Origin: Collinsella sp. TF05-9AC
Lineage (GTDB): Bacteria > Actinomycetota > Coriobacteriia > Coriobacteriales > Coriobacteriaceae
Direction: 5' to 3'
DNA: 16,534 nt
Assembly: GCF_003438495.1 (NCBI RefSeq)
Contig: NZ_QSSH01000001.1
Coordinates: 146,817 to 163,350, forward strand
The position numbers and the translations under genes were made by a program. The notes beneath the pieces are model-generated. The model worked only from the letters and a program-made list of their open reading frames with translations. It searched no databases and was not told the origin of the DNA. Below are positions 1 to 6,783 of the stretch, piece by piece. Within the stretch, counting starts at the first letter, position 1. Every line of letters starts with the position of its first letter.

Positions 1-19
1 CCCCCGGCGCCAGCTCTTC

Positions 20-43
20 CGGGGATGCCTCGCGCCATCCCCG
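20..43. repeat. 8-bp inverted repeat (hairpin 1)
   Basis: Arms CGGGGATG (20-27) and CATCCCCG (36-43) are perfectly complementary around an 8-nt loop. The repeat lies in the noncoding stretch downstream of the leftward gene pair. There is no T-run on either strand, so it is not a classical terminator. Role unknown. Confidence 0.55.
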
Positions 44-55
44 AACCCCTGCGCG

Positions 56-76
56 CCAAGGGGCGCTGCCCCTTGG
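56..76. repeat. 8-bp inverted repeat (hairpin 2)
   Basis: Arms CCAAGGGG (56-63) and CCCCTTGG (69-76) are perfectly complementary around a 5-nt loop. It lies 13 nt after hairpin 1. The stem is very stable but has no adjacent T-run, so it could be a REP-like intergenic element or a weak transcription barrier. Confidence 0.55.
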
Positions 77-109
77 AACCTTGGCTAAGGTGGCTCGGGG
101 GATATGGAG

Positions 110-139
110 GATACCGGAGCGCATGCGTCCGGCGGTATC
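110..139. repeat. Imperfect inverted repeat downstream of the Zn-ribbon gene
   Basis: GATACC (110-115) pairs with GGTATC (134-139). After a 3-nt bulge, GGA pairs with TCC around a CGCATGCG-like core. It sits 54 nt beyond the leftward stop codon at 194. It could terminate that operon, but no T-run follows on the minus strand. Confidence 0.4.
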
Positions 140-193
140 AATAGGACTCAACCTGATGCTTGACCGCTACGGCCTAGAATTCAGTGGCTTCCG

Positions 194-889
194 CTACTTC
201 GTGGCTCCGCAACCCGAGCACTTATACCCGGTGGTCACGGTCTCGTCCCATGCCGCGCTCACCTGTACCTGTTCGTCGTAGGCAGCCTGCACTGTACGAG
301 ACTCTTCGTGGCAAGAACCGCAGTTGCCACCGTTGAGTAGCGAGTTCTTAATATGAGCCGCTTCGTTCCCAGTGATATCCGCCCCACAGTTGTTGCAAAT
401 GCTGACATACTTTACAACTGCGTCATGGTGGACGGTCCTGTACTGCGCGTCATGATGGACGGTCTTGGTTTGGACTACCCAGTTGTGCTGGTGGGGGGCA
501 GTTTCCCGTGCGGAGGGGTTTCCCGACTCTGGTTTGCCGGAGCTCTTTCCATTCTCGCCTGACGACGGGACGTCCGAGCCATTACCCGTCGTTCTCCTCT
601 CGTTCGCAGTGGTTTCTTCAGGCTGGGCGTCTTCCGCCGTCGGTCCTGAGGCTTCGTCTGTCCCGTCTCGCGCGACGGAGCTTGTCTCGTTTTCTTCTTC
701 GGTTGCTCCCGCGGCTTCTCGCTGCGTTGTCGCAGCCGAATTGCCTTCGTCTTTATTTCCCGTGGGCATGGCGTGCGGCCAGGCGAGGGCGAGGAACGCG
801 GCGAGCAGGACGGCTGCTGTCGCTATTGCTGTCCTCTTTGACTTTGCTCGCGTGAGGATCGTCGTCATGAGGTGTCTGTTCTCGCCCAC
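194..889 (-). CDS. Membrane-anchored exported protein with three CxxC pairs
   Basis: No specific function is recognised. From the GTG start at 889 the protein has 231 residues. A basic N-terminus is followed by one hydrophobic segment (about residues 20-37), which looks like a signal anchor or uncleaved signal. Next is a long low-complexity linker (about 41-132) rich in Glu, Ser, Thr, Gly and Asn, typical of an exposed spacer. The C-terminal domain has a duplicated TVHHDA motif and CxxC pairs at about 165/168, 190/193 and 224/227, with several His residues. This suggests a zinc-ribbon-like metal-binding domain outside the membrane. The GTG at 889 has a GGAG 8 nt upstream. ATG at 919 (241 residues, overlapping the upstream stop codon by 11 nt) and ATG at 868 are alternatives with weaker SD sequences. 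It is probably co-transcribed with the lipoprotein gene just upstream. Confidence 0.7.
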   Translation of the reverse strand: MGENRHLMTTILTRAKSKRTAIATAAVLLAAFLALAWPHAMPTGNKDEGNSAATTQREAAGATEEENETSSVARDGTDEASGPTAEDAQPEETTANERRTTGNGSDVPSSGENGKSSGKPESGNPSARETAPHQHNWVVQTKTVHHDAQYRTVHHDAVVKYVSICNNCGADITGNEAAHIKNSLLNGGNCGSCHEESRTVQAAYDEQVQVSAAWDETVTTGYKCSGCGATK

Positions 890-908
890 TTTGGTGTCTC
901 CATCGTGC

Positions 909-1703
909 CTATTTTCCATTGGCGAACGTCACCGCGCTCCACTCGGAGGAAAGGGTTAGCGTGAGGGAGCCCCTGCGGTCGGACAGCTTAAAGTCTGTCG
1001 CCTCGCCCCCGACGGTCATCGTCCCCTCGTAGATCAAGGGTCGCGGCGACGATCCGTCCGAGCTCACCCACTGGGAGGTCACGCCGAGCTCGTACTCGCC
1101 AGAATGGTCCGAGGCGAGCCACGAGCTCTCGCGCGGGGCATCGGTGTAAGAGCCCTTCCTTTGGTACTCGCCCTTCGTGAACGCAAGCGAGCCGTCGTCG
1201 AACGAGAGCGTCTCTGCGACGGTTTGGGTCGAGGGCGGGTTCTTCACCGACCAGGTGGCACTCTCCAGCGTGTCTCTCACCCTATCGGGCGTGGCCGCCG
1301 TGTACTCGTCGTAGTAGGACTGCGCCGCGGACTCGTCCACGAAGTACCTCTCGCCGTAGCCCTCGGACCCCGAGGGCACGTAGCTCCCATCGTCCTGCCT
1401 TACGAGCGTGACGGTGCCGAGCTGCGATGAGGACAGGACCACATCGTCGCCTTCGGCTTTCCAGTCGCCGCTGAGCTCGGTGGAGCCGACGTAGTGCCAT
1501 GTGTCGTCGTCGAACTTGATCGTCGACGCGGATCCGGGCTTGTTCGCGCACACCTTGCCAAGGGCCACGCTGCCGCAAACCGAGTAGTAGTAGAGGGTCT
1601 TGCCGCTGATGCCGCTCTTGCCGCACCCGGCGAGCCCGAGCGAGCCCATGACGGCGAGGGGTCCCGCTGCGAGAAACGCCCTCCTAGAGATTTCAATGTT
1701 CAT
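909..1703 (-). CDS. Tat-exported lipoprotein of unknown function
   Basis: A 264-residue protein. The N-terminus has a twin-arginine motif (SRRAFLAAG, residues 6-14), a short hydrophobic stretch and a lipobox LAGC with Cys27. It should therefore be exported by Tat and lipid-anchored to the outer face of the membrane. The mature part is rich in Ser, Thr, Asp, Gly and aromatic residues in alternating patterns, suggesting a beta-rich fold; no catalytic motif is visible. The start is well supported by GGGAGGA 6 nt before the ATG. Its stop codon at 909 lies at the start region of the Zn-ribbon-like gene, so the two probably form one leftward operon. It diverges from the XRE gene across a 121-nt spacer holding repeated operator-like sequences, so control by that regulator is plausible but inferred. 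Confidence 0.75.
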   Translation of the reverse strand: MNIEISRRAFLAAGPLAVMGSLGLAGCGKSGISGKTLYYYSVCGSVALGKVCANKPGSASTIKFDDDTWHYVGSTELSGDWKAEGDDVVLSSSQLGTVTLVRQDDGSYVPSGSEGYGERYFVDESAAQSYYDEYTAATPDRVRDTLESATWSVKNPPSTQTVAETLSFDDGSLAFTKGEYQRKGSYTDAPRESSWLASDHSGEYELGVTSQWVSSDGSSPRPLIYEGTMTVGGEATDFKLSDRRGSLTLTLSSEWSAVTFANGK

Positions 1704-1753
1704 CGTGCTTCCTCCCAGATTGAAATCCTTTGATTCCCGTATTGTATTTCAAA

Positions 1754-1783
1754 TTGTCACTTATATAGGTGTGACTTATATAG
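1754..1783 (+). promoter_or_regulatory. Promoter with operator-like repeats for the XRE gene
   Basis: TTGTCA (1754-1759) and TATATA (1777-1782) are separated by exactly 17 nt, a good -35/-10 pair facing the XRE gene. Superimposed are a 10-bp direct repeat ACTTATATAG (1759-1768 and 1774-1783) and an inverted repeat GTCAC (1756-1760)/GTGAC (1771-1775). Repeats sitting on the promoter between divergent genes suggest an autoregulatory operator. Regulator binding is inferred. Confidence 0.6.
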
Positions 1784-1824
1784 AACAGGGCCGAATCATT
1801 GACACCGACGGTAAGGAGGTGCCA

Positions 1825-2055
1825 ATGACTCAACTGGGCCCCAAGATGCGCGTGGGGCTTCGCGTCAAGGAATTGAGGGCTGGACTCGGCGTGAGCCAAG
1901 AGGCCTTCGCATATTCCATCGAGATGTCGCGCACCTATTTCGCCGAAGTCGAGACTGGCAAGCGCAACGTCTCCATCGAGAACATCGAGCGCATCGCAGG
2001 CGGGCTCGGCGTCTCCCTGCGAGAGTTTTTCAATTCAGACCTGTTCGATGGATAG
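1825..2055 (+). CDS. XRE-family helix-turn-helix regulator
   Basis: A 76-residue protein that is almost entirely one Cro/C1-type HTH domain (about residues 10-67). The repressor pattern is clear: SQEAFAYSIEMS for helices 2 and 3, then the typical ExGKRNVSIENIERIAGGLGVSL tail. The ATG at 1825 is chosen because AAGGAGGT lies 4 nt upstream; the reading frame stays open further upstream but has no SD there. It diverges from the lipoprotein operon and has a strong promoter overlapped by repeats, fitting a small autoregulated repressor. It has no added sensor or peptidase domain. No convincing terminator follows it. It may control the exported-protein pair, or be a remnant regulator of the neighbouring mobile element. 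Confidence 0.88.
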   Translation: MTQLGPKMRVGLRVKELRAGLGVSQEAFAYSIEMSRTYFAEVETGKRNVSIENIERIAGGLGVSLREFFNSDLFDG

Positions 2056-2085
2056 CTCGGCGGCGGGCTTCTGACGTCATTTTTC

Positions 2086-2112
2086 GACGCGGTGGTTCGA
2101 ATGCTACGCGTC
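2086..2112. repeat. 6-bp inverted repeat, end of mobile element
   Basis: GACGCG (2086-2091) and CGCGTC (2107-2112) flank a 15-nt loop that contains TTCGAAT. It belongs to a palindrome-rich noncoding stretch (2056-2326) between the XRE gene and the coupling-protein gene. A tRNA fold was tested by eye and does not close. Confidence 0.35.
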
Positions 2113-2190
2113 ACCCTGGATTCGGTTTTCCGCCACGAAGCGGCGGTGCAGGATAAGGCTCCACTACGTTTCGCCGGAGGCAAGCGGCGC

Positions 2191-2208
2191 AACTCGGCGA
2201 GCCGAGTT
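2191..2208. repeat. Perfect 8-bp palindrome with 2-nt centre
   Basis: AACTCGGC (2191-2198), GA, GCCGAGTT (2201-2208) form an almost continuous palindrome. It looks more like a protein-binding dyad (recombinase, regulator) than an RNA hairpin. A second small dyad GCAGG/CCTGC follows at 2216-2231. Both lie just past the terminator of the mobile-element operon, where an attachment end might be expected. Confidence 0.5.
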
Positions 2209-2235
2209 CGAAGGCGCAGGTAGATGCCTGCACCT

Positions 2236-2281
2236 AAAACGAAAAACTTCCGCACCCGCGTGTAGTACGCGGGTGCGGAAG
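2236..2281 (-). terminator. Intrinsic terminator of the mobilization operon
   Basis: A perfect 14-bp stem: CTTCCGCACCCGCG (2247-2260) pairs with CGCGGGTGCGGAAG (2268-2281) around a 7-nt loop. On the minus strand it is followed at once by TTTTTCGTTTT. It lies 46 nt beyond the coupling-protein stop codon at 2327. The plus-strand side has no T-run, so it acts leftward only. Confidence 0.85.
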
Positions 2282-2326
2282 TGTAGTTAATCGAGTCGTT
2301 TCCGCTGGATATGGGCGATTACGCGA

Positions 2327-4267
2327 CTAGAAGCCCTCGGGAACGTATCCTGCGACCGTTTTCGGCTTCGTCGGCGCTGTCGCCGCGCCGCCGGGGTCGG
2401 TCGGGCCCTGCCAAACCTTCGGTACCGTCTCGTTCCTGATCTCGCGGCGAGCGGTAGATTGCTCCATAAGTGCCCGTTCGGCCTCGGGGGACGTCATCCC
2501 GAGCATGGGCCCGACGAAGGTCTCGGTGACGTCCCTGCTGGGGAAGGCCATAGGTACGCCGTCGTGGATCACGAGGGCTCCCGTCTCGCGGCCAGTCCAA
2601 CGCTGGAGCTCGTCGGGCGTGATGAGCGGCCTGCGGACGAGCCCCTCGCTCGTGCCCGTCGAGCCGGTGTTCGTTCCCCTCGTTCGGTTCGTGGACTGAG
2701 CGACCGCCGTGTAGGAGCCCATCGACTCCGAGAGCTTGCGCGCGGTGTCGAGGTTGGAGCAGGAGAGAACGACCTTGTCCTTGAGGAGGTCGAGTATCGT
2801 CTCGGCTTCTTCTCGGCTGTAGCCGGAGACGGACTGGAGTGCGAGGAGCGACTGACAGAACCAGAGAACATGGACGCCTTCTGAGCGCATCTCTCCCAGG
2901 TCCTGGACGATCCTCTCGTTGCGGCCGAGGGACGCCGCCTCATCGAGGAGGAGGATGGTTTCGACGGGGCAGCGCCCGGCATGGCCCGCAGCGCAGGAGC
3001 GCAGCGCCGAGAGCGCTTGGGAAACGAACGTCTGGACGAGTTTCTTGTAGTTGCCCGTTGCCGAGGACGATGAGATGAAGACCGCCGTGGGCTCCTCGCC
3101 GATGTCCCCGAGGCCGCACTCGTCGTCGTGAAGCATCCGGGCAACGTTGCCGTCGACGTACTCGGTGAGGCAGTTGCTCAGAGTCGAGACGATGCCGGGC
3201 CCGCCTCCGTGCTCACCGTTGAGTCCGCCGAGGAAGGGGAGGGCGGGGTCTCCGGCGGGCAAAAACGCCGCCAGGGCGGCGATGCGGTCAAGCGGGCCTT
3301 GATCGCCCGACGGCGAGATTGCGGCCGCGACGGACATGACGGTCTTCTCGTCTTCCGGGATGGACGCGTCCTCGATGAGGGCGAGGGAGATACCGACGAA
3401 GAGGTTCCGAGCGCCGTCGTAGAAGAACGGCTGGCCTTTCGACGGCGCGGGCACGATGCAGCGCGAGAGCTCGCGCAGTTCTCGCGCGCAGCCGCCGGCC
3501 CCCTCCGCCCTAAAGGCCTCCTTTGCCCTCTCGAGCGGATCGAACCGAACCGAGGATGCGGGCGCGTCGAACATCACGTCGACGATGCGGTGAGTGCCCG
3601 CCTTCTCGAACGCAGGCTCAAGGAAGGCTCTGAGCTCGCCCTTGATGTCGTTGATGATGATGGAACGGCCTTGCTCGAAGTTAGCCAAGGCTGACAAAAT
3701 GGCGACTCGACGGCTTTTGCCCTCGCCACTCTCGGCAAGGATGCAAGCGTGGACCGAGTCGATGAGCCTGACGCTCTTCCCGATCTCGCCCACGACCAGT
3801 GTGCCACCCGAGGGTCTTTCGCCCTCCTGCCACGATTTGCTCTTGCGCTTAAGCTCGCCGTGTGCCGAGATGAGCCTCGCGTCGCCGTGGATGGGCGCGC
3901 CCGGCGCGCGGCGCCCACCGACCCAGGTCCCGTCGTGGAGCCAGCGCGACCAGTCGAAGTGGCTCCAGACGCCTGCTATCGTGGAGATGGCGAGGGTCGC
4001 CGCGCATCCCACGAGGAAGGCGTCGTCCTGGATCAGCTCCGGCAGGACTTCGAGTGGGTTTTGGAACATGGTATCGGGGAGTTCGGGTGCTGCGGCCGTC
4101 CCGAAGCTTGTGAGCGTCGCGGCGATGCCGGTGACCCATGCTTTCAGCCAGTGCCATGCTGCCGGCAGTAGGACGAACGCGATCGCGGTCCCAGCGGCCG
4201 TGCCGGCGGCGACACAGCGCTTGAAATGCGCGCCCTCGTCGACGTTGAAGCTCTTCTGCTTGCTCAT
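2327..4267 (-). CDS. VirD4/TraG-type conjugative coupling ATPase (T4CP)
   Basis: A 646-residue inner-membrane ATPase of the type IV coupling protein family, which links the relaxase-DNA complex to a secretion channel. Two N-terminal membrane segments (about 18-41 and 83-104) are followed by the ATPase domain. That domain has a P-loop AESGEGKS (178-185), the DIKGEL motif (207-212), a Walker B ILLLDEAASLG (438-448) and the downstream WFCQSLLAL motif (469-477). The P-loop has Ala178 where Gly is usual. The start is set by AAGGGA about 9 nt upstream and by a 4-nt ATGA overlap with the relaxase stop codon, implying translational coupling. The intrinsic terminator follows the gene. No VirB4 or mating-pore genes are present, so it must dock on a helper system. 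Confidence 0.93.
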   Translation of the reverse strand: MSKQKSFNVDEGAHFKRCVAAGTAAGTAIAFVLLPAAWHWLKAWVTGIAATLTSFGTAAAPELPDTMFQNPLEVLPELIQDDAFLVGCAATLAISTIAGVWSHFDWSRWLHDGTWVGGRRAPGAPIHGDARLISAHGELKRKSKSWQEGERPSGGTLVVGEIGKSVRLIDSVHACILAESGEGKSRRVAILSALANFEQGRSIIINDIKGELRAFLEPAFEKAGTHRIVDVMFDAPASSVRFDPLERAKEAFRAEGAGGCARELRELSRCIVPAPSKGQPFFYDGARNLFVGISLALIEDASIPEDEKTVMSVAAAISPSGDQGPLDRIAALAAFLPAGDPALPFLGGLNGEHGGGPGIVSTLSNCLTEYVDGNVARMLHDDECGLGDIGEEPTAVFISSSSATGNYKKLVQTFVSQALSALRSCAAGHAGRCPVETILLLDEAASLGRNERIVQDLGEMRSEGVHVLWFCQSLLALQSVSGYSREEAETILDLLKDKVVLSCSNLDTARKLSESMGSYTAVAQSTNRTRGTNTGSTGTSEGLVRRPLITPDELQRWTGRETGALVIHDGVPMAFPSRDVTETFVGPMLGMTSPEAERALMEQSTARREIRNETVPKVWQGPTDPGGAATAPTKPKTVAGYVPEGF

Positions 4268-5622
4268 AGAATCATTCCCTTCACTATGGTTTTCGCGGGG
4301 TCGAGTACGATGCCCGCCGTATCGCCCCTGATCGCGGCCGATGCAGCGGCTGCGAGCGCCCTTGCGAGCGCGCGCTCGGCTTTCTGGCCGACCTCATCTG
4401 ACGGGTCCTTCTTGCTTCTGGGGTTCTCCGTTGCGAACGCGAGCGCTTTGGTAAGGGCTCTGCTCACGGCAACCGGGGCTTTTGCCATAGAAAGCGCGTA
4501 GGACGGACATGGCCGGAGACACCTCTCCGGGATAGGCCTGAGCTCGCGGACGGCTTCTCGCGCCCCCTCCAGATCTTCACCGGTGACGCAGGCGCGGACC
4601 TCGCCGACGAGCGGTTTCATGCGCTTGCGCTCCGTTGCAGGCCCGCCGTCCGGCCTTGCGGACCTCATCAGTTCCCTTTCGGGGTCCGTTGTCCGGTCGG
4701 GTGCGATGATCCTCAGCAGGGCGTTGCCCTGGCGCGCGCGTAGCTCGCGCATGGCGTCGTTCACGTAGCGGTCCCGCGCAACGCTTTCGAGGCCTTTGAG
4801 GCCGGCGCAACGCTCCACGGACTTGCTGTAAGCGGCGCTCGCCCCTTTGATTTCAGGATGCCTCGACCCTGCTTCCGCGATTGCGACATCGACGGCCTTG
4901 GCGACATCTGGGTGCCAGCGGCGGAGGTGCGCGTAGGAGATTCGGCCGTCCGCAGGCAGCGTGACGCCAATCTCGTCGGCGGGGATTTGGCGGACGGCGT
5001 CGACCGCCCGCGACCTCGCGAGGTCGCGGGCCTCATACTCGGCCGTGAGCGCCGGGGCCAGGGCCGCGTCGGTGAGCGCGTTTCTAGCCCGGTCGAGCCT
5101 GTTGCGGGCCATGAGTGAATCGAACGAGCCATCGGACGACCACGCAATAACGTGCGCGTGCTTGGAATTCGGGTGGTTTTCGTGCTCGGCGGCTACCCAA
5201 CGGACGCTGGACTCGGGGATGCCCATTGCCTCGGCAAGCGCCGGCGCGAGGTTTCGGCGGCAGAAGCGCTGCCAGTCCTCCTTGCACGCGAGGTCGAGCT
5301 CACATGCCTCGTCCCTGCGGACGCTGAGCACAACGGTAGCAATCGCTCCGTCAGCCTTTTCGAGCTCCCTGCGGGCCGTGCGGAGCGGGACGGCCCCGTT
5401 CTGGTCGAAGAGCGCGGTCGATCCGGGCCTCTCGGCGTAGTAGCCGACGAGCCCCATCTTCTCAGCGAGCTCGGAGCGCCTGAGGTCGTCGACGGTGGCT
5501 GACTTGTCGGCTCCCTCGCGCGTGGCGACGTATTCGATGTTGTTGGTGATGACGGCGGAACGCCCGCGCGACCCGGGGAGGTGCACGCGGGCGTTCACGA
5601 CGAGGCTGCTACGACTTGCCAT
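4264..5622 (-). CDS. Relaxase (MobL/MobP-like), nicking at oriT
   Basis: A 452-residue mobilization relaxase. Residues 147-158 (HENHPNSKHAHV) match the three-His metal-binding motif of the MobP/MobL-type HUH relaxases, with H150, H155 and H157 the likely metal ligands. The N-terminal NNIEYVATREGA (27-38) resembles the start of the MobL family, and Tyr31 is a candidate catalytic tyrosine (Tyr61/62 are alternatives). The C-terminal half is charged and helical with no recognised domain. The role is to cleave one strand at oriT, stay attached and pilot the DNA to the coupling protein. It overlaps the MobC-like gene by 14 nt and the coupling-protein gene by 4 nt, giving the usual accessory-relaxase-T4CP order. 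The exact subfamily needs a profile search. Confidence 0.88.
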   Translation of the reverse strand: MASRSSLVVNARVHLPGSRGRSAVITNNIEYVATREGADKSATVDDLRRSELAEKMGLVGYYAERPGSTALFDQNGAVPLRTARRELEKADGAIATVVLSVRRDEACELDLACKEDWQRFCRRNLAPALAEAMGIPESSVRWVAAEHENHPNSKHAHVIAWSSDGSFDSLMARNRLDRARNALTDAALAPALTAEYEARDLARSRAVDAVRQIPADEIGVTLPADGRISYAHLRRWHPDVAKAVDVAIAEAGSRHPEIKGASAAYSKSVERCAGLKGLESVARDRYVNDAMRELRARQGNALLRIIAPDRTTDPERELMRSARPDGGPATERKRMKPLVGEVRACVTGEDLEGAREAVRELRPIPERCLRPCPSYALSMAKAPVAVSRALTKALAFATENPRSKKDPSDEVGQKAERALARALAAAASAAIRGDTAGIVLDPAKTIVKGMIL

Positions 5623-6073
5623 CAGAAAGGCGCCCCCTCGCCTCCGAGAGCGTCATGCCACGCTGCATGAGGCCGGCTTGCTTGTCGTAAGCGGCGTAGA
5701 TGTCCGAGGCGCTCACGCCATCCAGGCCCTCGAACGTGCCCTTTTCGACCTCGACTGCCGCGATTGCCGCGACGATAGAGGCGCGTGTAGCACGGTGCAC
5801 GACGCGCGCGATGCGGTCCTCCTGCTCGGCGTTGCGTTCGTCGAGCGTGTGGTCGAGCTGCTCGAGTAGCGGCTGCATGACGCCGCGGAGATAAGTGCCG
5901 AGCTCGGTCGAGTAGAGCGCCAGGCCGTCGGAGGCGAGCCCGGCGGCGATGAGCTCGCGGGCGGCTGCGCTGTCGCTAAGATCCTTGGAAACCCCGTAGG
6001 CGTGGAGGCGGCGATATGCCTTGTCAGGGAGCCGGAGGCTCATGACCTTCGACCCGTCTTTTCCGATGGCCAT
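5609..6073 (-). CDS. MobC-like ribbon-helix-helix relaxosome accessory protein
   Basis: A 154-residue protein. The N-terminus has a ribbon-helix-helix pattern: strand KVMSLRLP (9-16), then two helices (17-29 and about 33-48, DSAAARELIAAGL). A long amphipathic helical region follows (about 60-110). This layout is known from MobC-type accessory proteins, which bind oriT DNA and open it for the relaxase. The ATG at 6073 is chosen because it lies 1 nt after the stop codon of the preceding gene, has GAGGGA upstream, and begins the conserved domain. The frame is open further upstream only as noise. It overlaps the relaxase start by 14 nt. Family assignment rests on fold pattern and gene order. Confidence 0.75.
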   Translation of the reverse strand: MAIGKDGSKVMSLRLPDKAYRRLHAYGVSKDLSDSAAARELIAAGLASDGLALYSTELGTYLRGVMQPLLEQLDHTLDERNAEQEDRIARVVHRATRASIVAAIAAVEVEKGTFEGLDGVSASDIYAAYDKQAGLMQRGMTLSEARGRLSDGKS

Positions 6074-6074
6074 T

Positions 6075-6560
6075 TTAGAGTCCCTCGTTCGGGAGGGGCG
6101 CACCGACGGCGCGGAGGGCGGCGATGTTCTCTGGCGTGCGCTCGTAGGTCCTGGGCCAGAAGGTGACGGGCACCATGGCGAGGTCATCGCGGGGGATGCC
6201 GTAGGCGAAGAGGTAGGCCTCGATGGCGTCGCCGTATTCCGCATCGTAGACGCGGTAGGCATCGGTGAAGAAGATGCCGGTCGGGTCGTCGTTGCAGCCC
6301 TTGACGAAGTAGACGCCGTTCCCGCCTTCCTTGAACGGGTTCAGAATCTTGAAATCCGGCTTCGCGTAGTAAGCGATTCCGGCACGGACGATGCGCGTGA
6401 AGCCCGGGTGTTCGACAGGGCGCGCCGCGCGCGCGAAGCCCAGGTCGGGGTCGGACTCCAGCAGATGGGTGAGCACGGAGCCGACAGCGTCGTCCTTGTG
6501 CTTGGGGACGGTTCCGAGGAGGTCGTCGAGATGCGATTTGATTTTCTTGACAAGTTCCAT
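6075..6560 (-). CDS. Hypothetical protein of the mobilization region
   Basis: A 161-residue soluble protein that I do not recognise. The N-terminus is helical and charged (KKIKSHLDDLLGT). The middle is rich in aromatics and glycine (FKEGGNGVYFVKGCNDDPTG), and the C-terminus contains VPVTFWPRTYERTPENIAAL. There is no signal peptide, membrane segment or catalytic motif. The start is firm, with GAGAGGA about 8 nt before the ATG. It is the first gene after the inverted-repeat-rich gap and ends 1 nt before the MobC-like gene, so it heads the mobilization block. That position suggests an accessory role in relaxosome function or fertility control, but this is inference from location only. Confidence 0.7.
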   Translation of the reverse strand: MELVKKIKSHLDDLLGTVPKHKDDAVGSVLTHLLESDPDLGFARAARPVEHPGFTRIVRAGIAYYAKPDFKILNPFKEGGNGVYFVKGCNDDPTGIFFTDAYRVYDAEYGDAIEAYLFAYGIPRDDLAMVPVTFWPRTYERTPENIAALRAVGAPLPNEGL

Positions 6561-6576
6561 TATGGTTTTCCTCTCT

Positions 6577-6599
6577 GCCGGTGCCGTATGGGTACCGGC
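6577..6599. repeat. Inverted repeat GCCGGT/ACCGGC
   Basis: GCCGGT (6577-6582) and ACCGGC (6594-6599) flank an 11-nt core, so a stable stem can form. It lies just upstream of the hypothetical mobilization gene and contains one copy of the GGTGCC hexamer repeated through this gap. Confidence 0.5.
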
Positions 6600-6652
6600 G
6601 ATTCATTTGAGCTTCTTCGTTGGTAACGCTTCTAGCTGCGGCGAAACGTTGC

Positions 6653-6711
6653 GGTGCCGAAGGTGCCAAAGAACAGGAAAGAGTTTCTGGGCCAATGGCA
6701 CCTTTGGCACC
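6653..6711. other. Candidate oriT or oriV: long inverted repeat with GGTGCC repeats
   Basis: Arms at 6653-6668 and 6696-6711 match as an inverted repeat at 15 of 16 positions, with a 27-nt loop. Each arm carries two copies of GGTGCC spaced 9 nt apart. The hexamer occurs six times, in either orientation, between 6580 and 6773. This 223-nt gap is the only sizeable noncoding break in the leftward gene block. It lies between the VapE-like gene and the mobilization genes, a natural place for a relaxosome or replication origin. No nic site could be identified. Confidence 0.5.
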
Positions 6712-6747
6712 ATCGAGAGACTTTGCAGGTGAGGGGCGGCGAGGGAA

Positions 6748-6772
6748 GTGCCGCAACGGAATGCTGCGGCAC
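6748..6772. repeat. 8-bp inverted repeat GTGCCGCA/TGCGGCAC
   Basis: GTGCCGCA (6748-6755) and TGCGGCAC (6765-6772) are perfectly complementary around a 9-nt loop. The repeat lies 12 nt beyond the VapE-like stop codon and could also form a stem in that transcript, but no T-run follows. It belongs to the same repeat cluster as the candidate origin. Confidence 0.5.
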
Positions 6773-6783
6773 CTCCATCGGCC

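Noticed and set aside
2040..2115. tRNA-like look (TAGCTCGGCGG early, GGTTCGAAT late)
   Set aside because: The T-stem has mismatches (GGTGG against GCTAC) and the acceptor arm GTGACGC/GCGTCAC has no matching 5' side. No CCA end or anticodon arm forms.
3594..4331. Open frame of 245 codons on the plus strand
   Set aside because: Antisense to the coupling-protein gene, whose Walker motifs fix the coding strand.
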